In this document: positions 23,378 through 35,042 of the stretch, in pieces
Layout of the letters: each line of letters starts with the position of its first letter
How positions within the stretch are numbered: the stretch's first letter is position 1
Assembly (NCBI RefSeq): GCF_019175385.1
Contig: NC_083343.1
Location: 53,342,457-53,406,456 of the forward strand
DNA length: 64,000 bases
Direction: 5' to 3'
Source of the DNA: Lycium barbarum
Taxonomy: Eukaryota > Streptophyta > Magnoliopsida > Solanales > Solanaceae
Program-made: the position numbers and the translations under genes
The notes under the pieces: generated by a model
What the model saw: the letters and a program-made list of their open reading frames with translations, nothing else
Told to the model about the DNA's origin: nothing
Databases searched by the model: none

Positions 23378-24409
23378 ATGTTAGCCCAAAGGATGTTTAT
23401 CGGAGGTAGTACGACCTTATGTCACTCCGAGAGCTCTAGTTACTCATTATGCTTATGCATTGCATTCATTATAAATATGCATATTAACCCTTGACCAGAA
23501 GGCGTTATATAGTCGTATATTATATGTATATGGGGTATAGGGAAAGGGATAGGCGTTATATATGCATTACCACCTAATCAGCTGGTACACAGAGATGATG
23601 ATGATTATATATGGATCGGGCTGTACGTTCCTCGGCACTATTACATGATATAAGGATCAGGCCGTACGCTCCTCGGCACTATTATATGATATATGGATCG
23701 GGCCGTACGTTCCTTGCAACTATTATATATTATGACCAATGCATATCATGTGCCCTCGGAGTAACTATCCAATTATACAGATGTTCCCATATATTTATTG
23801 ACAGAAGCGTTGAGATATCGAGATTTGCTTTCATGATTCTTACGTATTTATGTTCCTATGCCTTACATACTCGGTACATTTTTCATACTGACTTCCCTAT
23901 TGCTCGGGGGGGCTGCATTCATGCCCGCAGGTTCAAGTAGACAGAGAGACAATCCCGCGTAGTAGGATTTCCCCTTCAGCTGAATACGGTGCGCTCCACT
24001 CGATCCGAAGCTGCGCTCTATTTTGGTATGCTATTTTGAGATGTACATGCATATATGGGTATGGCGGGGCCCTGTCCCGTCTTTTTTAAAGTTTTCTATC
24101 CCATTAGAGGTTTGTAGACAGTTGTATGTAGTTGGTATGGGATGTTTCCTTGTCGGCTCCCATTCTTTTGCGTATAGTATATGTCGTAGCTTGGTCGGCT
24201 TGCACTATTCCTTTAGATATATGTATACATGCAGTTGGTTGATAGATCTTGGTGCATATCTCTAGATGATGGTGTGGTATCAGTCATTATAATTCAGATT
24301 GAGTTATTTATGGGCCCTTGTTACTTAGTGTTACCCAGGTACAGGTATAGGGGTGTTTGGTCACTAAAGATCAGGCACTCGTCACAACTCATCGGTTTGG
24401 GTCGTGACA
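23378..24409 (+). mobile_element. LTR-D, part 3 of 3
   Basis: It starts with the right ATGTT duplication and ends TTTGGGTCGTGACA. It contains three tandem copies of a repeat with the core ggatcgggccgtacgttcct (about 23611-23725), the shared block (23868-23931) and a GGCGGG...CCCGTC hairpin near 24064. No PBS follows, consistent with a 3' LTR. Total LTR-D length without the nested copies is about 2.2 kb. Confidence 0.8.
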
Positions 24410-24420
24410 CGACAAGGCTA

Positions 24421-26847
24421 TATAACATCCCAACTTGTTACACATCGGAAAATTTCCTGTTAGTACGCAAGTACATGAACTAATGATGTGTGCGAGGAGT
24501 GCGAGTGTATAATGTTTCATGGGAAATGTATGAAAAGGGATGTGGATGATTAGAATGAAAAGTAGAGAAATGAGAAAAATTTAAAGTTGGCAAAACTGCC
24601 CAGTGGTCGTATATTGCAAAATACGGACCGTAAAGTGCAATACGGTCCGTAAACTGGCAGTCGTAAACTGCCATGCAAAAGCTTCAGCTTTTTGCCAGTG
24701 GTCGTAAAGTGAAAATACGGACCGTAAACTGGTATATGGTCCGTAAACTGCCAGGTCGTAAACTGGCATGCCAAACTTCAACTTTCTGCCAGCCGAGGAA
24801 ATGGTTAAAAACAACCTGGTGGACGGACCGTAAAGTGATTTACGGCCCGTAAACCATGGTCGTAAACCACCATGAAGGCAGCCCAGCTTCTGGTTCTGGA
24901 AATGGCTAAATACGCCCATGGAGGACGAGCCGTATAGTGGAATACGGTCCGTAAACCTCCATGGACGACCACTGTTCACCCAACACAGATTTTCCAATTC
25001 ATTAAATATGAGGACCAAGACTTATTTTATTTCATTACAACATTACACCACTTCTCTCTAGAACTTATCTCTACATTTATTATATGAGTTTTCAAGGATT
25101 ATAAGCCATCGATAACATTAAGACAAGTGAATCAAGGATAAGGGAATCATCAAGCATCATCCAAGTCAAGGAATCCAAATGGAGAAAAACTTGGGTTTTG
25201 CTCAAAGAAGAGTATTATCAACCAAAGCTTGTTCCTACAACTTCTAAGGTAAGATTCATGATTTTTACAAGATGTTTAAGGTATTGGAGAATTAAAATAC
25301 ATGGATTGTAGAAAATGTGGTCAACTAGGTCATGAATGATAAATAGTGACATTTTGAGAAATAGTTTGAATTTAGTTATGAATGTTGTTGTGTTGTGATA
25401 TGAATGTGTTATAAATGGTAATAAGATCATGAACTAAACACTTTAGACGAATGGACGAAGATGGGTGTTATAATCATGAGTGTGGGTGAATTAGAGGCAA
25501 ATTGAGGAATCTAGATAATGTGGATAATGTGAATGACTAATGGCCATTGTTATGATATTAATGAAGGTTTAAACGCTAGCATTGGAAGGGAACGTGCAAG
25601 TGTAGAATAGTTCGACGGAAAGGTATGTAAGGCTAACCCTTCTTTCATAAGGCATGGTTCTTGGCCAAATTCTTAATTCCTCCATATGAGTATGTTGTCT
25701 TCACATGGTTGACATTCCGAGCTCATAAGCTCACGACCCTTTATATGTACTATGATTATACTATGTTCCTCGTATGACGAGTAAGTCCATAATGTAGATG
25801 TAACGATAACGATGAGAATAGTAAATGATATAAAAAATGATGCAAAATGTGCCTACGGGCTATTATACTTATATGTGCCTATGAAGGGCTATAATGAACC
25901 CCGAGCTTATAACGCCGGGTAGAATATATATGTAGATGAATATGTATGAAGTATGTATACTATTACGAAACGCGCGCGCACGTCTGCAGATGGTATGGAT
26001 AACCCTGAAGCCTTAGTAGGGCCAGGTAGAAATAACATTGAGCCTTGGTTGGCCAAGTACGTATGAAACACTGAACCTTATGGTCGGGTACGCTATGTAT
26101 GTATATAAGTGTATGGCTATGTATATAATATGAATATGAATGTGATAAGACTATGTATAAGAATACGAATAAGGACATGTATACGAATATGAGCACAAGT
26201 ATGGTACGAGTATTATTATAGGATACGAACTACGATGTATGCAAGTAAGCGACATGATGATGATGATAATACTGTCTCCCCTCCTATGCTATCTTCATAT
26301 GATATCTATTATGCTTCTATATTGATGTTGATTATGCTTTACGTACTCAGTACATTCTTCGTACTGACGTCCTTTTGTTTGTGGACGCTGCGTCATGCCT
26401 GCAGGTGCACAGGGAGACAGACTTGATCCATAGCTGCTTATTCAGAGATTGCATAGCAGAGCTCCAATTCTTTCGGAGCCGTAGCTTTTGGGTACTTATT
26501 CTTTTGTGTATATAATTATGGGCATAGCGGGGTCCTGTCCCGCTCATACGATATGTCATACTCTTAGAGGGTCGTAGTCATGTGTATATGGGTAGAGATG
26601 TTCGGCCATGCGGGCCCATGTTTTGTATATCTTTTGTTAGCCACGTCGGCCTTGTACTTATGGTGTGACCTAGATGCCTATGATATGTTAAATGATGATG
26701 GTCGTCTAATGGGATCAATATGATTAACGATAATAAAAGCACGAATTGACTTATGGTTCACCTAGATGTTATGTTATGTACGATAAGGGGGTGCTCGGGT
26801 GGGGTAGCACCGGGTGCTCGTCGCGGCCCCCTAGCCGGGTCGTGACA
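24421..26847 (+). mobile_element. LTR-E (Tekay-type, carries the 28-bp inverted-repeat cluster)
   Basis: The right end GGGTCGTGACA and the shared block (26344-26405) show it is an LTR of the same superfamily. The left end is probably TATAACATCCC (TG mutated to TA), 11 bp after LTR-D. It is related to the solo LTR at 49155-51761: both have the inverted-repeat cluster in the first 550 bp and similar sequence after it. The hairpin at 26526-26544 has a perfect AGCGGG/CCCGCT stem. No convincing target duplication or PBS was found, so solo versus partial is open. Confidence 0.68.
24623..24952 (+). repeat. Cluster of four 28-bp inverted repeats in LTR-E
   Basis: Units at 24623-24650, 24717-24744, 24823-24850 and 24925-24952. 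Each is a 12-bp arm such as ACGGACCGTAAA, a 4-bp spacer and the complementary 12-bp arm (TTTACGGTCCGT type). Starts are 94-106 bp apart, with similar filler (gtcgtaaac, tttctgccag, atggttaaa). A TATA-like attaaatatg follows 48 bp after the last unit. The same module occurs at three other loci in this window. Confidence 0.9.
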
Positions 26848-26861
26848 CAACTATACCCATG

Positions 26862-26864
<3 letters not shown>

Positions 26865-26922
<58 letters not shown>
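26865..26922. repeat. (AT)n microsatellite
   Basis: Near-perfect AT dinucleotide run at the edge of LTR-H. Similar runs occur at about 28132-28187 and 34990-35041 (equivalent sites in the two LTRs of the 9.7-kb element) and at about 46197-46237 in INT2. Confidence 0.95.
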
Positions 26923-27184
26923 GTCAAAATAGCACACCAAAAGGGACTGCAGCTGAGGGGAAGACCTACTGAGCTGGATCGTCTGTCTGGCTACCTAAAC
27001 CTGCGAGCATGAACGCAGCGCCCCCAAGCAAAAGGGACGTTAGTATGAAACAATGTACTGAGTATGTAAGGCAATGGAATAACCGAAACTGAACTGAAAA
27101 TAATACAATCTGGAGGCAAAAGAATGCCCTGAAAATCTCACCTGACCTGTCTCATATGAAATGCAATATAATACTATTATATAT

Positions 27185-27382
27185 CTCACTGACCAAGTGG
27201 CCAGGCAACTGAAAATTCTCACTGACCAAGTGGCCAGGCAACTGAAAATTCTCACTGACCAAGTGGCCAGGCAACTGAAAATTCTCACTGACCAAGTGGC
27301 CAGGCAACTGAAAATTCTCACTGACCAAGTGGCCAGGCAACTGAAAATTCTCACTGACCAAGTGGCCAGGTAACTGAAAATT
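27185..27382. repeat. 33-bp minisatellite, six copies, in LTR-H
   Basis: Exact period of 33 bp (starts 27185, 27218, 27251, 27284, 27317, 27350), each copy holding ctcactgaccaagtggcc and aggcaactgaaaatt. Degenerate copies follow to about 27490. Since 33 is divisible by 3, repetitive reading frames stay open on both strands without being genes. The array lies next to the shared LTR block, the position of the other LTR minisatellites here. Confidence 0.95.
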
Positions 27383-27994
27383 CTCATTGACCCGTCGGCC
27401 CGGAGTTCTGCCTCACTGACCCGTAGGCCAGGCATTCTGTCTCACTGACCCATAGGCCAGGCATATCTGTCTCATTGACCAAGTGGTCTGGCTAAAGAAA
27501 ATGTATATATATATATATATATAAATAACATGCATGAGCTAAAAAAACATACCGACTCTATAACATGTCTCATCTATCTCTCTATGAACTAAAAGACATA
27601 GGGAAAGAATATGGCCCCTCAGAAAGAATAACATAACATTCGGAAACTAGGAGACAATATGACAAGCTCTACTTTGACGATTCTCTAGTCATAAGGTTCG
27701 TTACACTCTTACCACATATGGAATCATGCCAAGAAAAGAAGGAACCACCTTAACATATCTGAAGCTTACTTCTCAACCCTCCAACCTACTTACGGTCTTG
27801 CAATCTGCATAATATCATTCGTAGTCTCGTAATCTACATGTAAACCATTCATACTATTGTTAGGCTAATGTTCATATGCTTATCTTAAGCCTTCAAATTA
27901 AATTCTCTTAGAATCTACCGAAATAAGGGCAACATCTCCCCTGTATTATTTACTTCCTACAAATTCCAAAACAATTCCCAAACCTCATTAACAA

Positions 27995-28130
27995 TGTCAT
28001 GCCCCAACCCCGTGGGCCATGACTAGTGCCCGACCTGGACACTCGTACGTACCTGTTGGATATAGTCAAACTGAATCTAAGAACAATATGGAAACTTGCA
28101 AAAGAACTCCAAGATTCATAACGTCGTCAC

Positions 28131-28190
<60 letters not shown>

Positions 28191-30837
28191 AGATAAACTG
28201 TCTCCTGAGGAGTCACAACTAATCAAATCATAAGATGATACGCAAGCCGACAAGGCTGCCACTACATATCAATATCATAAGCAAGCCGACAAGGCTGCCA
28301 CTAAAGACGAACATCATATCATAGCACATCGTACAGACACAGCAGAACAAAACTTATACACAACCCACACATATGTCTACAGACCTCTAAGAGTATCGAT
28401 ATCGAAATATGATGGGACAGGGCCCCGCCGTACCCTTGTATAAACAGATATATATATACATCATAAGGTTTGTACCAAAAGTCTAGGCTCTGGAACAACG
28501 GAGCTCTCCAAGACAGCTGAGTAGAAGTCCTATGCTGAAGGGTCACCAAACCGACTATCTGTACCTGCGGGCATGAAACGCAGCCCCCCGAATAAAGGGG
28601 GGTCAGTATGGAATATGTATTGAGTATATAAAGCATGAATACAATAAAGAGGATCATAACTGAAATAGAGATTACCAAAAACAAGTATGACTTTTAAAAT
28701 ATCAATACACTTGCCTTATGAAATGAAAATCATGCATATCAATATCATATATCATATCCGGCCCATTATGGGACTCGGTGAATAAGGTTTCCACATACCA
28801 TCCTTGGCGCCATAAAAACATCATAACACCATCACATCATAACACCATCACATCATAACGCCATCATATATATATATATATATATATACCGTACCCGACC
28901 CTCTAGTGAGGGACTCGGTGAACAATGCAGTGAAACTGTGCACGAAAACGTATCCTGGCCCGGGACTCAGTGAAAGATATGTTGAGGCATGCACGAGTAG
29001 AGTAGTGAGAAACTATATGCAAGTTAAATCATATTTGAGACTCAATAGAATTATCAAAACGAACTATTATTTGAAAATCAAGAAAATAGTTATATCAAGT
29101 ACCTTTCCAATATCACTATGGATTATATCCAAATAGAACTTCTGGAATCATATACACGTATCAAGACCTAATGAATTAGCTTTTGGAAATCAAGAACATT
29201 AGCCATCCTAGTGGCTCTAAGAATAGGAACTTCTTTGGGATCATATACATATCGTCTGTTCGTTTCATAAAGATCATGCCAAAAAGAAAGAGAGGTCAAC
29301 TTTACATCCCTTTAACGCTTATTTAAATGTCCAACGTCTACATCTCGAGCTCGTAGGTCTAAAATTAAGATAACATAAGCCACATTTAGATCATCCACAT
29401 CACTTACTAACCAATCCAAGTACGAATGAAACTTAACGAAATTCGGGCAGCATTTCCCCTGAAAACTTAACAAACCTCGAGATTCCAATTTAGCCTAACA
29501 TCAATCAAAATACCAACAGCAACAACACCAACAATTTCATATCAAACTAGAATTAAATCCATTCTTAAATCACTTCCAAAACATCCCAATATACATTCGT
29601 ACACCAATGGTTGTATACACTTCTTTATTTTCGTATATCTATAGTATAACAACAAACACAACAACAACAACAACTACAGACAATCCCACGATATTCCAGC
29701 CTACAAAACAGTTCATAAGAACCACCAAACAGCCCCAAAATATGGTCACAAAACAGCCACGAAAATCATATAAAAACAGCCCGGTATACGCTTTGTATAT
29801 GATATCTTCATACACTTTATTCTCCCAAATTCAAGAACAGAAACTTGTCAACAACATCAATAATTATTATACATCATAACTCAGTTAATTCCATCCATTT
29901 AATCCAACTAAAACAACCCCCGATCCATAAATCTCAACAAAACAACAAACGAGTTTATAACGCTATTTTTTCCGTTCTAATCCGTTAAAACTCTAAATAA
30001 ACACTTTAATAACATAAAAGGAATCTTATACATACCTTAGCAGCATCTCAACCACGAAAATATCCTCCCCCAGGATCAATATTTATCTTATAAACGACGA
30101 TGATAACTCGTACTACACTTTATCCTTCACGAGCCTCGGGATTCGGGGCCTCGAACTTGATCGATTCTCAACTTTCTCTCTCTAACTCTCCTTTATCTCT
30201 CTCTCTCTCTATCTCAAATATTCTGGATTTTTCTAGTGTAAAAATGAGGCTACAGGCTGAAAATTTCCCTTAAATAGCAAGGGAAATGGGCCTGACCCGA
30301 CTTGGAATCGGGTTGGGCCCATTTCATTCCCCAGCTTGACCTTTTTGCCTTAAAACGTCCGTAACTTTTATCCCGATGTCACAAATAGGCCCACGACCTA
30401 TGTTTCGAAAGCTAATTCAATTATCTACAACTTGAATTTTAGGAATTTTTCCAAATTCCCAAATTATGATGGGTTTATGGTCTCCCGAAGTCAGATCACC
30501 CGAAAACGTAACTTAAAAACATCTTTTTGGAGGGCTTACACTTGGATTTGGCTCAAGGGTCCTTCTTGAGTCGTGTTTAACGTCACATATATTGTCCATA
30601 TAACTTATCATATGTCCTTTATAAAAATCCCATCATGCGGGCCCCACCTCAGCTTATGGTTACGAGGGCTATATATCTTTTAAAGTATTATTCCAATCAT
30701 ATTGTACGAATTCTGAATATCATACCCATGCTACTATAGTAGAATTTCATTCTTTATACTTGTGATATTTGCTCCTCCTCGAGCTCACGTTAAGCCGTCT
30801 GTAGGCTTAGTAACACGAAATTTTCTGGGGTGTAACA
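27995..30837 (-). mobile_element. 3' LTR of the 9.7-kb element
   Basis: About 2.84 kb. Its R-U5 half (27995 to about 28950) matches LTR-I/LTR-J, including the aagccgacaaggctgccac repeats, and its U3 half (about 29900-30837) matches LTR-A/B/C, including a TATA-like box (30268-30278, minus) and a CCCGACT-centred inverted repeat. The shared block is at 28564-28627. A cccggg-type repeat with gggactcggtgaa occurs near 28770-28980. Confidence 0.88.
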
Positions 30838-33800
30838 TCCTTCCCCCTTTTGGAACATTCGTCCTCGAATGTTAAACTAATTCTGCACTTCCAATACTTC
30901 CTTAAACATTCTTTTACTGAATTATGCCCTGCACATGCCTCCTTCATTGGTCGATCCCTTTAGTTTGTTATAACGTATTCCAGATCTCTAAGTAACCATT
31001 CCCATAGTATTTGTTCTTACTCTTGCCTCTTGAGGTGATAATTCCATGTCATTGTCTTTACTCTCCTTTTCATTTCGCAATTGATTGACGATTGTATTGC
31101 GAGCTCTTCCGCTGAAATCTTACTCTTTCCTGGTGCACGTAGTCTTAACTCGACTCTTTCTTCTTCTATAGTTACTCCTTTAAGACGCATCGTTCACTTC
31201 ATATTACCTCTCACGCGTAGACGTCCCTGGGGTATTTCATGCCTCTGGTAACTTGTAGACCCTTCGCAGACTTTACGGATAAGACGAAATTTCCCTTGGT
31301 GTAACATTATTTTGCTTCAATAACCTTACATTGCTCTGTGTTACAGTCCATACTCTGGGATCTTCAGCATCATGTATCACTTCTTGACTTTCTTATTAAA
31401 GGTTTTTAACTGTCACTTTGCTTTTAGCTCTTGATCTCGATCTTTAGGGTTGGCTATCAAGTAGCGCTAGAGTTCCCTCATTTTATAACTTCACATAGCT
31501 GCTCTGTGATCTATCTATTATTGGCTGGTATAATTCTGAAAGAATTTCTCTTGATTTGAAATATAAATTCACTGTCACCCAGTAACCAACTCGTCCTGCT
31601 CGTCTCGCTTAAGCTATTTCACAATTTCTTTTAACCCAACTTGTAACACTTTAGGCATATTTTATTGCCCCTTTACTCAGCTTTTGTTTCTAGTTTTCCT
31701 GTCACACATTGTGTTGCAATCTTTAGGCATACCTTAGCAACGTTTCACTATTCTGTATGCTTTACCTTGCATTCTTCTCTCGTACATCCGATCTTAGTCA
31801 TAGTCTTTCCTTCTCCTGATTCATTCTGCTTTACATATCTTATTTGTACTAAAACTCACTTGCTGTCTATCTTGTTGTATTTCTTTCCCTTCCTTTATTC
31901 ACCATTTGATTTTCTCATATCCTACTATAGGAGATTTTCTATCCCTTCCCTTCGCTACTTATAAGTCGCAATACCATTAGCGCACAACTCTATTGCCGAC
32001 ATCTTAGCCTCTAATCCAGTTTGACATTGCCATCCTTTATAATATTTCTCAAGTTACTCGTTACTATTCTCCCGTCGTACTCCTTATTTTTATAAGCACC
32101 CACTCTTTAATGTCATATCATTCAAGATCTTTACAAATAATTCTCGGCACTGTCTCCAATGCCCTCCTGACTTCTATTCGTTTATTGCTGGCTTTCAGAT
32201 CTTACTAGCTTGTTTCAGCAAGGGATCTCACTTGAAGTTTTAGCATCCATACCAAATATATTGCAGCGTTAATCGTTTCCATCTTACACTTGCCCTTCTC
32301 TCACCTTCTTCCTCCCTTAAGGGCGTACTTATACCATTATCTATTTATTCCGCTCTATGTCCCTATTTCCAGTCTTCAAATTCATCTTGCCCCCCCCCCC
32401 CCCCCCCCCTTTTTTAATTCACTTGGCACACTGTACCATATCCATATCTTTTCTTTATAATTTATGGTTTTGATTATCCACGTACGAAACCTTAACAAAA
32501 TCGTGAAGCGATGAGAACCTTTCCATATATAGTATAAAATCGCATCTGATAATCTGTGCTTGAGTAATGCAACGAATGTAGCAACTTGTCCAAGGCCACC
32601 TTCCACTTACTCCAGTCAATAATTAACTAGTACTTGTAGTCGTTGAAATCATATACACGCAATACTCCTTTATGCCTTATGCTCTTTTACCCTTGTTGTG
32701 TACCCGGTATCGACTTCCAACTTTCTCAAAATCATATCAAGGTCATCTTAATAATGGTCTTGTCTTATCACCTTGTCGTCATACTACACCTTTAAGTTCG
32801 TAGCTACATATTTTCCTTTTATTTTATACTCGTACTCAATTAATTACGTCTATCTTGGGTGCTTCCCTTGGTATTCCCTTACCATTTCTCTAGTCTATGT
32901 CCATCTTTTATTCTGTGCACGAGTAATCTCATGCTACCTCTTTATCCTTCGGAAAACATTACTTTTGCATAATCCCTTTCTCATTTTCAAAATGTATTCT
33001 GTTCATCCCTATTTGTCCTTATCATCCCAGTCATTTTCTAGCACTCATTCTACCTCGTTGCTCATCTTTCTATAGTTTGGTCTTTTACAGTTCCGCCACT
33101 TATATTACTCGTGCCCTTGGCCATACATGTTATAACCTATTACTACACTATTGTCTCGCTCGCTTCCTTCTTATTTCCTTCTTTTAATTAACTCCCTTTT
33201 TTTTTGTGCTCGTTTTCGTTCCCGTTATCGCATAATCTTTGTTCGCGATTCTTACTATGATTTAATTACTCTCTGTGGAGTAGGCATACATAACCTTTCA
33301 CCCTTTCTGATCAATCTTTTCCTTACTGTCTCACAAGCTATCTTATCAATATCATCATATTTGTCGTAATTCTTCCTCCTCCGTACTTTTATCTCAATCA
33401 TACTATTACTCATTTTAACTGCAAACTCGTCGTAATTTATCCCTACTCATCAGTTCACTCGATACCTCAATAAAACGTTCTGTTAAGATTTGCCACCTTT
33501 TTCTACATCATCCCTTAGTGTCACAAGCTCTTTCCAATTTATCCTAGCATTTCATCAACAACGCGCGAAACACATGATCTAAGATAGCCCACAAGTTTGA
33601 GTTTTCCTTCTACAAATTCCATCTCCAATTAGTTGATTAAGAACTAATAAACTCAAAGACATAAAGATATGATGAAATGTTACCTCAAGAACACAAGAAC
33701 GCTCCAACTCCAAAATTACGTCACCATGAAGCATCTCCCAAAACCACCATAAGAAGAAGAGCTAGGATCCGACAAGCACCATGTGACTTCTAATGCATGA

Positions 33801-34853
33801 TTCACATAGTTTACTTCCAGATTTATTCTTGGGTCATGAACGAACTATTTAGTTCATAAACTACTTGTTGTATGCTTTGTACTCTTCAAATAAAAGTGAA
33901 ACTTAATTGTGGATGTTTTTGCTCTTCAACATGAGCCTCTTCTAAGGTGACATGTGGCTGGAAAGTATCCTGGTCCATTCAAATGAATTCCAAACTTTGC
34001 TGCTCATATATGCTTCTTCGAAATAAAATTTCCCAAATAAAAATGATGCCTCTTACGGATGACATGGAGGGTATCTCTTAAAGCTTTAATCCAACATGAT
34101 ACATTTACCCTATCGATATCGATCTTATACTTACTATTACTATCAATTCAATAGTTAACTTTATTTCTCGAAGTCAGACTTGCAACTTAGTCAAATCCTA
34201 TTATTACTGTTGACATAGCTTTTCAGGACATATTACAAACTTATATTTCATCCTCTTTTTATTTCTAGGAAAATTTTGGCAAAGTTTCCACTGTATTTCT
34301 TACTATCCCAGAACCTGCACGCAGGAAATACCACCAATGCCTCACAGGGCCAACATATATACGTATGTATCATATCATATCATAGCCACACAGGGCTCCC
34401 AATTTCAAGTAAAAGTATAAAGATATCGAAACTTACCTCACATATCACACCTCGAGGCATACCTGATCCTTTAATGATCTATCCTGTTATACCTTCCTAT
34501 CTACCTTCCTTTTCATTCTTCAACATTACATTTCAATCATACTTCAATATTCTTACCTTATCCGACATGCATCTTTCGCACCGTTGCTTACCTGTGTACT
34601 TTGTAACTTCCAATATCATCAGCTATTTTCTTTTGTCGATGCCGTTCTTCAGCTGAAATCAAGGGTTAGTATAAGGAATTCCATTTCCTATGGTTGGGCT
34701 CTATCGCACGATCTTAGATATGAAAGAAACGAAACATCCTAAATGTCCTGTAGCTTCCAGTTTATAGATGTGGTGCACAACACACCGATAAACAAGACTC
34801 TACTAGACACGGTCTGTAGACACTCCGAGGATGAACGACTCTAATACCACTTT
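30838..34853 (-). mobile_element. Non-coding internal region of the 9.7-kb element
   Basis: 4.0 kb between the LTRs. Reading the minus strand, it starts with a diverged tRNA-Met PBS (tggtattagagtc, plus coordinates about 34837-34849) and ends with the PPT (plus coordinates about 30838-30857, tccttcccccttttgg). It is homologous in reverse complement to INT1 and INT2. The sense strand is strongly purine-rich and every frame is dense with stops. Open frames on the plus strand (about 31665-34656) are C/T-rich and have no domain. A 20-bp poly-C run is at 32390-32409. Confidence 0.82.
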
Positions 34854-34989
34854 TGTCATGCCCCAACCCCGTGGGCCATGACTAGTGGCCGACGTGGACA
34901 CTCGTACGTACCTGTTGGATATAGTCAAACTGAATCTAAGAACAATATGGAAACTTGCAAAAGAACTCCAAGGTTCATAACATCGTCAC

Positions 34990-35042
<53 letters not shown>

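Larger units (their letters stand above)
26848..27994 (-). mobile_element. LTR-H, 3' part (minus orientation)
   Basis: It reads as the R-U5 half of a minus-strand LTR: shared block in reverse complement (27000-27064), then a minisatellite, then sequence toward U3. It is interrupted at 27994, where AACAA (27990-27994) is the left target duplication of the 9.7-kb element. It continues at 37659. Its left boundary abuts LTR-E at tgacacaactataccc and is not resolved. Confidence 0.68.

Noticed and set aside
20062..24409. Solo LTR 2 and LTR-D part 3 as the two LTRs of one element
   Set aside because: They are in opposite orientations and differ in sequence, and solo LTR 2 has its own perfect ATGTT duplication.
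27040..27435. Repeat-protein ORFs on both strands
   Set aside because: The 33-bp minisatellite is divisible by three, which keeps frames open on both strands without any gene.
32390..32409. Poly-C run as a functional element (also 20817-20835)
   Set aside because: Simple mononucleotide expansions within repeats; the homologous place in INT1 lacks it. Length may also be unreliable in assembly.
31665..34656. Plus-strand ORFs of 70-126 codons in the 9.7-kb element, and minus-strand ORFs in INT1/INT2
   Set aside because: All are antisense to a purine-rich strand, which has few stop codons in C/T-rich frames. They are hydrophobic low-complexity sequence without domains.
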